Positions 10,733-20,427 of a stretch of DNA of 64,000 nucleotides are shown piece after piece. Location of the stretch: positions 496,001-560,000 of the forward strand of contig NZ_JAKGAN010000001.1 in NCBI RefSeq assembly GCF_023061135.1, given 5' to 3'. The notes under the pieces were generated by a model that did not search any database, was not told the origin of the DNA, and was given only the letters and a program-made list of their open reading frames with translations. Every line of letters starts with the position of its first letter. Positions within the stretch are counted from its first letter, which is position 1. The translations under genes and the position numbers were made by a program. This DNA is from Chromohalobacter sarecensis (GTDB lineage: Bacteria; Pseudomonadota; Gammaproteobacteria; Pseudomonadales; Halomonadaceae).

Positions 10733-11029
10733 CTACATGAGGGCCATCACGCCGAACATGGTGATCATGAAGCCGCCGAACAACAACAGACCCGCAATCG
10801 ATAGTAGCAGCAGCAAATAACCGAGGATGAGTGCCGCCAGGGCCCAGGCATCGCCCTGCTCGCCCGTGCGGCGGATCTGTCGGCGAGCTAGGTGACCGCA
10901 GACGACGCCACCTAGCACACTAGGCAGCACGAAGATGCCCAGCACGCTGAGTGCAAAAGCGACGATGGCCATGGTGTTGAGCTGTGGCGTTGGATGCGGC
11001 GTGGATGGCTCGGGCGTGACGCGGGGCAT
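10733..11029 (-). CDS. DUF4190-type small membrane protein
   Basis: A 98-residue protein with a Pro/Thr-rich N terminus of about 18 residues and two predicted membrane helices: AIVAFALSVLGIFVLPSVLG and a second from about residue 64 rich in Leu and Ile. The intervening GHLARRQIRRTGEQGDAWALA, with a GxxAxxxIRR pattern followed by a Gly and a second helix, is the usual layout of DUF4190. Function is unknown for the family. It is divergent from the FemAB-like gene, with about 77 bases between start codons, and no partner gene suggests a role. Confidence 0.75.
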   Translation of the reverse strand: MPRVTPEPSTPHPTPQLNTMAIVAFALSVLGIFVLPSVLGGVVCGHLARRQIRRTGEQGDAWALAALILGYLLLLLSIAGLLLFGGFMITMFGVMALM

Positions 11030-11106
11030 CGCTTGCTCCAGAAATGAGTTGGCCTCACCCTAGCATGAGCCGTGATATTCGGGAATCCGCTTCGGGAGGC
11101 GTGGCG

Positions 11107-12249
11107 ATGAGCTTGACGATACGGGAGCTGACGCGCGTTGCCGACGTCCCGCTCGAGACATGGAATGCGTTGGTGGAAAGGCACTACCCTTTTCTGCGGC
11201 ACGAGTTTCTGGATGCTCTGGAAAGTACCGGCTGTGTGGCCACCGAGAGCGGCTGGGTGCCGCGTCATCTCTCGCTGTGGCAGGGTGAACGACTAGTGGG
11301 CGTGCTGCCGCATTATCTCAAGACGCACTCTTTTGGCGAGTACGTTTTCGACTGGAGTTGGGCCGACGCTTGGGAGCGTGCCGGTGGACGGTATTACCCC
11401 AAGCGCTTGAGCGCGATTCCCTTCACCCCTGCTGTCGGGCCGCGACTGGCGGTGGCATCCGACATCTCGTCCGCCGAGGCCATGCAGGCAGTGGCAGCCT
11501 TTCTCGAGGAGCGGGGCGACGACTTGTCGAGCTGGCATTTGTTGTTCGCCGATGAACGCGAAGTCACGCAGTGGCAAGCGCAGTGGCCGGCCCTGTTGCG
11601 GCGTGAGGCGGTACGTTTCGAGTGGCGCGATGCCGATTACGGCGATTTCGAGGGCTTCCTGGCGTCGATGGTGGGGAAACGGCGCAAGGAGATTCGCCGT
11701 GAACGCCGTAAGGTCGCCGAACAGGGATTGAGTCTGCATCGCCTGAGCGGGGATGATATCGATGCCGCCGCATTGGCCCACTTCTATCGCTGCTACCGCA
11801 TCACCTATCTCGAACGCGGGCAGATGCCCTATCTCAGCGAAGCGTTCTTCACGCGGCTGCACGCGACGATGGGCGAGGCGCTGATGCTGGTACAGGCACG
11901 ACAGGGCGATACGCCGGTCGCCGCGGCGCTCTATCTGCGAGGCGGTGATACGCTTTATGGACGCTACTGGGGCAGTGAAGTCGTTGCCGACTGCCTGCAT
12001 TTCGAAGCATGTTATTACCAAGGCATCGAATACTGCCTGGAACAGGGCCTGCAACGCTTCGATCCCGGTACTCAAGGGGAGCACAAGTTGATTCGCGGCT
12101 TCTCGCCCGAACTGAGCAACTCGCTGCATTACTTGCCGCATGCGGGATTCCGGGAGGCGGTTGCACGGTTCTGCGTCGAAGAGCGTCAGGCTATGGAGCA
12201 CTATCGCCTGACATGCCGCGAACGTTTACCGTTTCGCCACGCACAATGA
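11107..12249 (+). CDS. FemAB-like N-acyltransferase (COG3146, DUF482)
   Basis: A 380-residue protein of the GNAT/FemAB-like family sometimes annotated as peptidogalycan biosynthesis protein. Family features include FLRHEFLDALE near the N terminus, EYVFDWSWADAWERAG, the basic segment KRRKEIRRERRK near residue 200, GRYWGS, and the C-terminal FDPGTQGEHKLIRGF. The start at 11107 has GGAGG seven bases upstream; the longer frame from 11044 lacks a ribosome-binding site. Predicted to transfer an acyl or aminoacyl group, but neither donor nor acceptor is known for this group. It precedes the antiporter gene by 68 bases and could share its transcript. Confidence 0.83.
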   Translation: MSLTIRELTRVADVPLETWNALVERHYPFLRHEFLDALESTGCVATESGWVPRHLSLWQGERLVGVLPHYLKTHSFGEYVFDWSWADAWERAGGRYYPKRLSAIPFTPAVGPRLAVASDISSAEAMQAVAAFLEERGDDLSSWHLLFADEREVTQWQAQWPALLRREAVRFEWRDADYGDFEGFLASMVGKRRKEIRRERRKVAEQGLSLHRLSGDDIDAAALAHFYRCYRITYLERGQMPYLSEAFFTRLHATMGEALMLVQARQGDTPVAAALYLRGGDTLYGRYWGSEVVADCLHFEACYYQGIEYCLEQGLQRFDPGTQGEHKLIRGFSPELSNSLHYLPHAGFREAVARFCVEERQAMEHYRLTCRERLPFRHAQ

Positions 12250-12317
12250 GCAGGAATCATCGCTGGGAAGCGTGCCGTGGCGCGGTCATGGAAGGCTTAT
12301 ATGAGGAAGGCTAGCGC

Positions 12318-14147
12318 ATGAACTTTTTCTATGAGGCAGCGGTACTGCTAGGCGCGGCCATCATTGCCGTGCCGCTGTTTCAACGCCTGGGATTGGGCTC
12401 GATACTCGGCTATCTCGCGGTGGGGCTGCTGCTGGGGCCGTCCGTGTTCGGCTTCATCGCCGAGCCTGAAGAGGTACTGCATTTCTCCGAGTTCGGCGTG
12501 GTGATGTTGCTGTTCCTCATCGGCCTCGAGATGGAGCCCTCGCGTTTGTGGGGCATGCGCAAGAAGCTGTTCGGGCTGGGGTTCTTGCAACTGCTGGGGT
12601 GTGGCGTGTTGTTGACGCCCATCGGGGTGGCATTGGGGCTGACATGGGAGCTTGCGATGCTGCTGGGGCTGATCCTGGCGCTATCTTCCACGGCGTTCGC
12701 TCTGCAGCTTCTCAATGAACAGCATCGCCTGGCGACACCGCATGGCCAGACAGCGTTCTCTATTCTGCTCTTCCAGGATCTGGCGGTCATCCCGTTACTC
12801 GCCTTGTTGCCGTTATTCGCGGGTGATCTTGGTGGCCAGGGTAGCGCGGTGTGGCTGGATATCGGCAAGGCCGTGGGCATGGTGCTGGCGGCGATCGTCT
12901 TCGGGCGTTTGGTCTTTCCGCGCGTCCTGGCGCTCATCGCGCGCAGCGGTGTGCATGAGGTGTTCACCGCCGCAGCGCTGTTTCTGGTGCTGGCCTTGGC
13001 CCTAGTCATGGAATGGGCGGGCCTGTCCATGGCGCTGGGGGCGTTCCTGGGGGGCGTCATGCTGGCGGATACGGTTTACCGTCATGAGCTGGAGGCCAAC
13101 ATCGAGCCCTTCAAGGGCATCCTGCTGGGGCTTTTCTTCATCGCCGTGGGCATGTCGGTCGATCTGGCGCTGGTCTTCGATAACGTAGGGTGGGTGCTGG
13201 GCATCACGTTGGCGTTATTGGTGGCCAAACTGGTCGTCATCACCCTGGTGGGCATGGTGGCACGCCTGCCGCGCCAGGAGATCCCGCGCTTGGCGACGGT
13301 GATTGCCCAGGGCGGCGAGTTCGACTTCGTGTTGCTCAGCGCGGCGGTCAGTACGGGGGTGTTCGATCAGCGTATCGCCAGCTTGTGCATCGCAGCAGTG
13401 ACCTTGAGCATGGCGCTCACGCCGTTTCTTTATCGTGGCGGTAATCGACTTGCCGCCCGCATGGGGGAGAGTCGTCCCTACGATAAGGACTTCGGCGATG
13501 AGACACCGCCGGTCCTGATCGCGGGGCTGGGGCGCTTCGGGCAGATGGTGGCGCGTGTACTCAAGTTGCAGGGGATCAGCTTTACCGCGCTCGATCCCAA
13601 TATCACCCAGGTGGAATTCATTCGTCGCTTCGGGTCGCGTATCTATTATGCCGATGCTGCGCGCCTCGATGTCCTGCGCTCGGCGGGGCTCGCCCAAGCC
13701 AAGATGCTGGTGATCGCGGTCGACGACGAGGAGGCGGCACTGACCATCGCGCGGCTGGCGCGCAACCATTATCCGCAGCTCAAGGTCTTCGCCCGCGCGC
13801 GTAACCGCCATCATGCTTGGCAATTGATGGAGATCGGCGTCGATACTGTCGTACGCGAGACGTTCGCCTCGAGCATGGAAATGAGCGTGGAAGTGCTCAA
13901 GGGACTGGGCTACCCCGGTTCCAATGCGCTGGATGCCGTGCGCACCTTTCGTGACTTCGACAACCAATTGCTGGCGTCGTCCTACACCCATCGTCATGAC
14001 TCGGAAGCCTTGATGAAGTCTGAACGCGAAGCCATGGCCGAATTCCAGACGCTATTTCAGCAAGAATTGAAGCAACGTCGAGGCAAGGAAACGAGTGCCG
14101 ATACGGCACCGGAGACGGCGAGCACGTCGACCTCGGACGAACGCTGA
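12318..14147 (+). CDS. Monovalent cation:proton antiporter, KefB/KefC-like (CPA2)
   Basis: Inner-membrane potassium/proton antiporter-type protein of 609 residues. About the first 380 residues hold a dozen or so hydrophobic helices with CPA2 sequences such as LGLGSILGYLAVGLLLGP and FLIGLEMEPSRLW, and the segment ALSSTAFALQLL. From about residue 395 a TrkA-N/RCK domain follows, with the nucleotide-binding glycine motif GLGRFGQMVARVL and an acidic residue after the next strand (ALDPN). The C-terminal tail is charged. Length and layout match glutathione-gated KefB and KefC, but no KefF or KefG partner gene is adjacent, so gating by glutathione adducts is not supported by context. In a halophile, ion or pH homeostasis is plausible. 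Confidence 0.88.
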   Translation: MNFFYEAAVLLGAAIIAVPLFQRLGLGSILGYLAVGLLLGPSVFGFIAEPEEVLHFSEFGVVMLLFLIGLEMEPSRLWGMRKKLFGLGFLQLLGCGVLLTPIGVALGLTWELAMLLGLILALSSTAFALQLLNEQHRLATPHGQTAFSILLFQDLAVIPLLALLPLFAGDLGGQGSAVWLDIGKAVGMVLAAIVFGRLVFPRVLALIARSGVHEVFTAAALFLVLALALVMEWAGLSMALGAFLGGVMLADTVYRHELEANIEPFKGILLGLFFIAVGMSVDLALVFDNVGWVLGITLALLVAKLVVITLVGMVARLPRQEIPRLATVIAQGGEFDFVLLSAAVSTGVFDQRIASLCIAAVTLSMALTPFLYRGGNRLAARMGESRPYDKDFGDETPPVLIAGLGRFGQMVARVLKLQGISFTALDPNITQVEFIRRFGSRIYYADAARLDVLRSAGLAQAKMLVIAVDDEEAALTIARLARNHYPQLKVFARARNRHHAWQLMEIGVDTVVRETFASSMEMSVEVLKGLGYPGSNALDAVRTFRDFDNQLLASSYTHRHDSEALMKSEREAMAEFQTLFQQELKQRRGKETSADTAPETASTSTSDER

Positions 14148-14222
14148 GTACGTGTCTCCATAAAGTTACGGGATAAAGCGTCTGCGGTTCAGGAAAGGGA
14201 CACCGATTAACGGGAGGTCAGT

Positions 14223-15056
14223 ATGCAGGAGTCGCTGCGTGCCGTGTTGGCATCGCAACATCTTGTCGCTCGGGGCGAGCCTCGAGCCTTGGCGGGGGGC
14301 GATATTGCCGAGGTCGCCTGGCTGGAAACCGATCAGGGCGCGGTGGTGGTCAAGCACGACGCTCCCGAGGCTCTGGCCGCCGAAGCCGAGGGATTGCGCG
14401 TTCTGCGCCGGGCAAACACGGAGTTGAAAGTGCCGACGGTGATCGCCCAAGAAGGAGAATGGTTGATCATGGAGGCATTGGCAGCGGGCGGCAAGCGCGA
14501 CGCAGCGAGGTTAGGCGCGGGCCTGCGCGGATTGCACAGCGTCCATGGCGAGCGTCATGGATGGCCGAGTGACAACCGCTGCGGGCCCACGGCGCAGCGC
14601 AACACGCTCTGTGATGATGGTCGCGTGTTTCAACGCGAGCACCGGCTGATGCCGCTGGGCACGGCCTGCGTTGAACGTGGTTTGCTGTCCGCAACCATGC
14701 TGGACGCCCTGGGGGATGTCACCGATCGACTCGAGACGTGGTTGCCGAATGTGTCGCCAAGCCTCGTGCATGGCGACCTGTGGTCCGGCAATGTGCTCAC
14801 CACGCCTGAGGGCCCGGCCATCATCGATCCTGCCGTCTATTATCATTACCCCGAGGTGGACCTGGCGATGCTGACGCTGTTCGGCGCGCCAGGCGAGGCG
14901 TTCTTCGAGGCTTACTGGGACGGCGCTTGCCCCGATGACTGGGAGCGCCGCCAGACGTTGTTCCAGTTGTATCCGCTGCTCAATCACCTGCTGCTGTTCG
15001 GCGGTACCTACCGAACGGGTGTCGAGCGGGCCATCGCGTGCTTACAGACAGGTTAA
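14223..15056 (+). CDS. Fructosamine kinase family protein
   Basis: Cytoplasmic kinase-fold protein of 277 residues predicted to phosphorylate sugar moieties on glycated amines (fructosamine-3-kinase or ribulosamine kinase type). The catalytic loop is LVHGDLWSGNVL and the metal-binding segment is IDPAVYYHYPEVDLAML, both diagnostic. The N-terminal VVVKHD carries the expected ATP-site lysine. The start follows a GGGAGG ribosome-binding site. Its last bases overlap the end of the convergent TetR gene by four bases. Bacterial members repair ribulosamines and related adducts in the few cases studied; the substrate here is unknown. Confidence 0.9.
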   Translation: MQESLRAVLASQHLVARGEPRALAGGDIAEVAWLETDQGAVVVKHDAPEALAAEAEGLRVLRRANTELKVPTVIAQEGEWLIMEALAAGGKRDAARLGAGLRGLHSVHGERHGWPSDNRCGPTAQRNTLCDDGRVFQREHRLMPLGTACVERGLLSATMLDALGDVTDRLETWLPNVSPSLVHGDLWSGNVLTTPEGPAIIDPAVYYHYPEVDLAMLTLFGAPGEAFFEAYWDGACPDDWERRQTLFQLYPLLNHLLLFGGTYRTGVERAIACLQTG

Positions 15057-15676
15057 GACCGGGCGCTTCGTGTGATGAGCTGGAATAGACTGTCGATCGC
15101 TTCGCCGCCGCTTTCGCGTAGCGAGAAGCTATCGGGCGCTCGCAGCCAGTCGTGTACCAGACCGCCGATCATCGAGTGCAGCATCAGGGTGGCAACGTCC
15201 GGTGCGATCTCGTCGATGAGCAGGCCCTCGTCGTGGGCCTGCTGAAAACAGCGCCGCACGACTTCGCGGCAATCCGAGGCCAGGCGGTTCTGAAGCTCCA
15301 CGGGATTGATGTCGCTGATGAATTCGCAGCGATGCATCAGGATAGTGTGGACACGACACGAGCGTGGGCGCTCGAGCATCTCGAAGGCGTGTAGCGTGGC
15401 TAGACGCAGTGTATTCAGCGGCCCCGAGGCCTGTCGCTCAGCGGTGATGTCATCGATGATCTGCTGGAGCGGCATCTTGACCCGGTCGAGCATGGCATGG
15501 AACAGGTCAGCCTTGTTCTTGAAGTGCCAATACACAGCGCCGCGCGTCATGCCGGCATGACGCGCGATATGTTCGAGTGAAGTGCGTGAGACGCCTTTTT
15601 CGAGGAAGACGTCTTCGGCGGCATCGAGCAAGGCTTCTCGCGTGGCCTCAGCTTCGGCTTTGGTTCTGCGGGGCAT
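15053..15676 (-). CDS. TetR-family repressor, AcrR/TtgR-like
   Basis: DNA-binding repressor of 207 residues, divergent from the RND efflux genes it probably controls. The N-terminal helix-turn-helix spans SLEHIARHAGMTRGAVYWHF, followed by KNKADLFHAML, a sequence pattern typical of AcrR, TtgR and MexR-type TetR repressors of RND pumps. The remaining residues form the ligand-binding all-helical domain. The 160-base spacer contains a matching inverted repeat inside the pump promoter. Binding of drugs or solvents to release repression is known for the family and inferred here. Confidence 0.9.
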   Translation of the reverse strand: MPRRTKAEAEATREALLDAAEDVFLEKGVSRTSLEHIARHAGMTRGAVYWHFKNKADLFHAMLDRVKMPLQQIIDDITAERQASGPLNTLRLATLHAFEMLERPRSCRVHTILMHRCEFISDINPVELQNRLASDCREVVRRCFQQAHDEGLLIDEIAPDVATLMLHSMIGGLVHDWLRAPDSFSLRESGGEAIDSLFQLITRSARS

Positions 15677-15766
15677 GGCGTGATCTCGTTGATGAATCCA
15701 GCCAGACGGCGGGAGTAAGCCCAGTCTAGCGAGACTTTTTCGCCATCATACCCCAAGTGAATGGCA

Positions 15767-15796
15767 TTTACATTCATGTATGTATGCGTGTAATCT
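15767..15796 (+). promoter_or_regulatory. RND operon promoter with overlapping TetR operator
   Basis: A -35 box TTTACA (15767-15772), an 18-base spacer and a -10 box TAATCT (15791-15796) form a sigma70-type promoter. The spacer contains the inverted repeat TACATTCATGTA (15769-15780) continuing into TGTATG, which resembles the TACAT/ATGTA pattern of AcrR and TtgR operators. A repressor here would block RNA polymerase directly. Confidence 0.65.
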
Positions 15797-15836
15797 TAGC
15801 CCATCATTGATCTCGATCAAACAAGGTAAAACACCG

Positions 15837-17087
15837 ATGGTATCCACGACAGGGAATGAGCGCCGGGGCTTTTTGGCCGTGGCGTTGGCGGGCGTTTTGC
15901 TGATGGGCTGCGGCAGCGATGACGATGCCCAGCAGCAGTCAAGCGACGCTTCTTCTCCGCCGCCCAAGAAGGCGCAGGTCATGGACATGGCCAAGCGCGA
16001 CATCTCGCTCGATAAATCCTATCCCGCTATGTTGCGTAGCGATAACGAAGTGACTGTCGTGGCCCGTGTCAGCGGTACGCTTGAGGAGCGGCATTTCGAG
16101 CCCGGCCAACAGGTCGAGAAGGGCGATAGCCTCTACACGATCGAGCCTGAAACCTATCAAGCGACCGTGCGCCAGCGCGAGGCGGATCTGCAGAGTGCCC
16201 AGGCCGATGCGGAACTGGCGCAGACGAATGCCGCTCGCTACGAGCGCCTGCTCAAGCAGAATTCCGTCAGCGTTCAGCAGCGCGACCAGGCGCAAGCCGA
16301 TCTCAAGGTGGCGCGTGCCAGCGTTGCCCAGGCGCAAGCGGCACTGGATAGCGCGCGTATCGATCTTGATTATACCGATGTCGAGGCGCCGGTGTCGGGC
16401 ATGATCAGCCTGAGCGAGGTGAATCTCGGCAACCTCGTCAACGATGGCGCCGAGTTGGCGACGATTACGCCGCTCGATCCCCTCGAGGTGCGTTTCCAAC
16501 TGCCTCAAGAAGAAGCCTTCGAACTACGCCGTCAGCGCGAGCAACAGGGTAAGGAGGCGATTACCGCCGAACTGCAGATTCCGGCATTGCCGGGACAGAC
16601 CCTCAAAGGGAGTGTGGAATTCTTGGGCTCGCGTGTTAGCGAAAGCACCAGCACCGTGCAAGCCAACGCCTTCTTCGATAATCCCGATGGCATGTTCATG
16701 CCGGGACAATTCGTGCGTGTCGAGCTGGATGGCGTGAAGCGTTTTGATGTGTTTGCCGTGCCCGAGATCGCTGTGACGCAAGGGCTGATGGGCCCTCAAG
16801 TCTATGTGCTGAATGACGAAGACAAAGTGCGCACGCAGACCGTGCAGCTCGGTGATACAGCGGGACCGTGGATGATCATCAAGGATGGGATCAAGGAAGG
16901 GGACCGCGTCGTGGTCAGCGACCCCGGCAACATCAGCGCTGGCGCGGTCATCGATCCACAGCCGTTCGACGGTGATGCCGAAGCGCTTTCGGGCGCCGAA
17001 GAAGGCGAGACTGCAGCTGGAGACGAAGCCGAGAAGGATGCTTCATCCGATGCCCAAGGCCAAGCTAACGAGGAAGGTGGAGCTTAA
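15837..17087 (+). CDS. RND efflux periplasmic adaptor, AcrA/MexA-like lipoprotein
   Basis: Membrane fusion protein linking an inner-membrane RND pump to an outer-membrane channel, 416 residues from the ATG at 15837. The signal sequence ends in a lipobox LLMGC, so the mature protein should be anchored by a lipidated cysteine. A lipoyl-like segment (RVSGTLEERHFEPGQQVEKG) flanks a central alpha-helical hairpin rich in Gln, Ala and Glu, followed by the second half DYTDVEAPVSGMISLSEVN. The C-terminal 35 residues are unusually acidic (many Glu, Asp, Ala, Gly), perhaps a halophile trait. The upstream frame to 15780 overlaps the operator and is not used. It is followed three bases later by the pump gene. 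Confidence 0.92.
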   Translation: MVSTTGNERRGFLAVALAGVLLMGCGSDDDAQQQSSDASSPPPKKAQVMDMAKRDISLDKSYPAMLRSDNEVTVVARVSGTLEERHFEPGQQVEKGDSLYTIEPETYQATVRQREADLQSAQADAELAQTNAARYERLLKQNSVSVQQRDQAQADLKVARASVAQAQAALDSARIDLDYTDVEAPVSGMISLSEVNLGNLVNDGAELATITPLDPLEVRFQLPQEEAFELRRQREQQGKEAITAELQIPALPGQTLKGSVEFLGSRVSESTSTVQANAFFDNPDGMFMPGQFVRVELDGVKRFDVFAVPEIAVTQGLMGPQVYVLNDEDKVRTQTVQLGDTAGPWMIIKDGIKEGDRVVVSDPGNISAGAVIDPQPFDGDAEALSGAEEGETAAGDEAEKDASSDAQGQANEEGGA

Positions 17088-17090
17088 CGG

Positions 17091-20000
17091 ATGAATATTT
17101 CCAACTTCTTCATAAAGCGGCCGGTCTTCGCCACCGTTATTTCGATCATCGTGGCGGTGATCGGGATAATGGCGATGCGTGTCTTGCCCATCGAGCAATA
17201 TCCCAGCGTGGTGCCGCCGACGGTCTCTGTGCAGGCCACCTATCCCGGTGCCGACGCCGAGACGGTCTCGAAGACCGTGGCGGCCCCGATCGCCGAAGCG
17301 ATCAACGGGGTCGAGGACATGATCTACATGACCTCGACCAGTGCCGATAATGGCTCGATGCGAATGAATGTCTCGTTCGGTATCGGTACTGACGGTGATA
17401 TCAACACCATCAACGTCAATAACCGTGTCCAGCAGGCGCTGTCCCAGTTGCCCGAGTCGGTGCAATCGCAAGGGGTCACGGTCGAACTGAGCTCGAGCAG
17501 TATCTTGATGTTGGTGGCATTGACGTCGCCGACGGATGAATACAACAACATCTACATGCAGAACTACGCCACGCTCAATATCCTCAATGAACTCCGCCAG
17601 GTGCCTGGCGTGGGGACGGCCGAGGTGCTGGGGGGCGGCGAGTTCGCCATGCGTATCTGGCTCAATCCGGATAAGCTGGCGCAGTACGACATGACGTCGG
17701 CCGAGGTGGCCAGTGCCATCCAGTCGCAGAATACCGAAATTCCGGCGGGGGCCTTGGCACAGGCGCCACAAGACGATCCGCGTGCGTATACGTATACCAT
17801 CACGGCGCCAGGGCGTTTGGCTGATGCGGACCAATTCCGCGATATCATCCTGCGCACCAACAACGATGGGTCGGCGCTGCGCTTGAGCGATGTGGCGCGT
17901 GTCGAGCTGGGGGCGTCGTCCTACTCGGTCAACGCCAACATGAACGGCGCCACCATGACGCCGATCATGATCAATCAGCAGCCCGGCGCCAATGCCTTGG
18001 AAACCGCCGAGGCCGTCAAGAGCAAGATGGACGAGCTCTCCGAGCGTTTCCCGCCGGGACTCAAGTATGAAGTGCCTTACGACACCACGCTGTTCATCGA
18101 TGCCTCGGTGGAATCGGTCTTCCATACGTTTATCGAAGCGTTGCTGATCGTTGCGGTGATCGTCTTCATCTTCCTGCAGAACTGGCGGACCACGATCATT
18201 GCCATGTCGGTGGTGCCGGTCTCGGTGGTGGGGACCTTCGCCGGGCTGTACATGTTCGGCTTCTCGATCAATTTGTTGTCGTTGTTTGCCATGGTGCTGG
18301 CGATCGGCATCGTGGTCGATGACGCGATACTGGTGGTGGAAAACGTCGAGCGATTACTGGAGGAAGATCCCGAAATACCCATACGCAAGGCGGCCATTAC
18401 CGCCATGAAGGAGGTCGGAGGACCGGTTATTGCCACCTCGTTCATCATGGCGGCGGTGTTTATACCGGTGGCCTTCTTGGGTGGTTTTACCGGCCAGATC
18501 TACCAGCAGTTCGCGTTGACCATCGCGATTTCGGTGGGTATCTCGGCGGTCGTGGCGCTAACCTTCACGCCGGCGATGAGTGCGCTGTTCGTCAAGCACA
18601 AGTCAGAGCTGGGCGATTCCAAGATCGCACGTGCCGCCTCGACGCCGTTCCGGTTGTTCGACCGCTTCTTCGCGTGGGTGACGCGGGGTTACATGGCGGT
18701 CGTGCGCCTGTTGGTTAAAGCGTGGGTGCTGACGCTGGTGCTCGCAGCATTGATCATTGGCTTCTCGTATTGGTTATATCAGAACAACCCCTCGACGTTG
18801 GTCCCTGAAACCGACCAGGGGATCGCGATTGCCAGTGTCACCTTGCCGCAAGGCGCGTCCGTGGCGCGCACTACCGAGTACATGGACAAGCTAAGCAACA
18901 AGATCGAGCAAGACCCGGCGGTGGCGTATTCCACGGCGATAGCCGGCTACGACATGCTTTCCAGCGCGGTCAATACGGCCAAGGGCGTGATGTTCGTTAC
19001 CTTGAAACCGTGGGGGGATCGCGATAAATCCGTCGAGGATATGATCGCCAAGATCAATCAGACGGCGGCCGGCATGGATGGCGGTACGGCGATGGCCTTC
19101 AACATGCCACCGATCATCGGCTTGTCGACTACGGGTGGCTTTACCGGTTATCTGCAGTCCTATGGCGGGGCTGACTCTCAGGAGTTGATGCAGGCTTCCG
19201 GTAAAATAATGCAAGCCGCTAATAAGCGCCCCGAACTGTCCCAGGTGTTCACCACTTTCGATGCTTCGGTGCCAACATATCGGGCGCATATCGACCAGGA
19301 AAAAGCCCTGAGTTACGGCGTGTCGATCGATGATCTCAATACGACGCTGTCGAATACGTTAGGCAGCGGTTTCGTGAACTATTTCACGTATCAGAACCGC
19401 AATTTCCAGGTCTACATGCAAAACGAGGATACGTTCCGGCAAACGCCCGACGATCTAAACAAGATCTTCGTGCGTGGCGGTGATGGCGAGCGTATTCCGA
19501 TTTCCGAGTTCGTGACGCTCGAGCGTCAGTCGGCGGCTTCCGTAGTTACGCGCTTCGGGGTCTATCCTTCGGCGCAGTTCCAGGGTGGCCCGGCGCCGGG
19601 CTATAGCTCGGGACAGGCGATTGACGCGATGCAAGAGGTGGTCCAGCAAGAACTCGGCAGCGAGTGGGGGATGGGCTGGACAGGCACGTCCTTCCAGGAG
19701 TCGACTGCCGGCAATGCTGCGATTATTGCCATTACCTTCGGTATCTTGATGGTCTTCTTGATTCTGGCGGCGCAGTACGAGAGTTGGGCGTTGCCGCTGG
19801 CGGTCATCACTGCGGTGCCGTTCGCCTTCATTGGGTCCATCGGCGGGATCGTGTTGCGTGGGTTGGATACCAGTGTCTACGTTCAGGTGGGCATGCTCGT
19901 GGTAGTCGGGTTGGCGGCCAAAAACGCCATCCTGATCGTCGAGTTTGCCGAGTTGCAGCGGCGCGAACACGGTAAGTCGATCCGTGATGCCGCATTGACG

Positions 20001-20291
20001 GCCTCCGAGCTGCGTTTCCGGCCGATCGTGATGACCTCGCTGGCGTTCATCTTCGGGACCTTGCCACTGGCCATCGCGAGTGGTGCCAACGACACCAACA
20101 GCCATCACATCGGTACCACGGTGGCGATGGGCATGGTCTCGGTGGCCGTGTTGGCGAGCTTCTTCGTGCCGGCGTTCTACTCCATGATCGCCAATGTGCA
20201 GGTATGGCTGCAGAATAAGCGTGGCGTCTCCTCTCATCACGAGGACGACGAGGCGTCGGCAACGTCCGGGCCGCCGGCAAACAGTCACTGA
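17091..20291 (+). CDS. RND multidrug efflux transporter, AcrB/MexB family
   Basis: Inner-membrane proton-driven drug exporter of 1066 residues. The N terminus ISNFFIKRPVFATVISI is the standard HAE1 start. Proton-relay aspartates are in GIVVDDAILVVENVE near residue 405, and the partner lysine is in VGLAAKNAILIVEFAE near residue 940. Twelve membrane helices and two large periplasmic loops are implied by length and hydrophobicity. It lies three bases after the adaptor gene and is followed by a strong terminator. No TolC/OprM-type outer-membrane gene is in this cluster, so an unlinked channel must be used. Confidence 0.95.
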   Translation: MNISNFFIKRPVFATVISIIVAVIGIMAMRVLPIEQYPSVVPPTVSVQATYPGADAETVSKTVAAPIAEAINGVEDMIYMTSTSADNGSMRMNVSFGIGTDGDINTINVNNRVQQALSQLPESVQSQGVTVELSSSSILMLVALTSPTDEYNNIYMQNYATLNILNELRQVPGVGTAEVLGGGEFAMRIWLNPDKLAQYDMTSAEVASAIQSQNTEIPAGALAQAPQDDPRAYTYTITAPGRLADADQFRDIILRTNNDGSALRLSDVARVELGASSYSVNANMNGATMTPIMINQQPGANALETAEAVKSKMDELSERFPPGLKYEVPYDTTLFIDASVESVFHTFIEALLIVAVIVFIFLQNWRTTIIAMSVVPVSVVGTFAGLYMFGFSINLLSLFAMVLAIGIVVDDAILVVENVERLLEEDPEIPIRKAAITAMKEVGGPVIATSFIMAAVFIPVAFLGGFTGQIYQQFALTIAISVGISAVVALTFTPAMSALFVKHKSELGDSKIARAASTPFRLFDRFFAWVTRGYMAVVRLLVKAWVLTLVLAALIIGFSYWLYQNNPSTLVPETDQGIAIASVTLPQGASVARTTEYMDKLSNKIEQDPAVAYSTAIAGYDMLSSAVNTAKGVMFVTLKPWGDRDKSVEDMIAKINQTAAGMDGGTAMAFNMPPIIGLSTTGGFTGYLQSYGGADSQELMQASGKIMQAANKRPELSQVFTTFDASVPTYRAHIDQEKALSYGVSIDDLNTTLSNTLGSGFVNYFTYQNRNFQVYMQNEDTFRQTPDDLNKIFVRGGDGERIPISEFVTLERQSAASVVTRFGVYPSAQFQGGPAPGYSSGQAIDAMQEVVQQELGSEWGMGWTGTSFQESTAGNAAIIAITFGILMVFLILAAQYESWALPLAVITAVPFAFIGSIGGIVLRGLDTSVYVQVGMLVVVGLAAKNAILIVEFAELQRREHGKSIRDAALTASELRFRPIVMTSLAFIFGTLPLAIASGANDTNSHHIGTTVAMGMVSVAVLASFFVPAFYSMIANVQVWLQNKRGVSSHHEDDEASATSGPPANSH

Positions 20292-20312
20292 TCTTCGATT
20301 GAACCCACTACG

Positions 20313-20339
20313 GCCAGGGCCTCGCGCCCTGGCTTTTTT
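20313..20339 (+). terminator. Terminator of the RND operon
   Basis: Perfect eight-base stem GCCAGGGC (20313-20320) and GCCCTGGC (20326-20333) with a five-base loop, then six T residues. Confidence 0.92.
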
Positions 20340-20427
20340 ATGTACGCCAATTCATGCGTGCCGGCCGGTTGGTTGCGACGCTTGGCTAGGGCACTCTGTC
20401 ATGATGGGAAGACGAGGCGAGGTGAGT

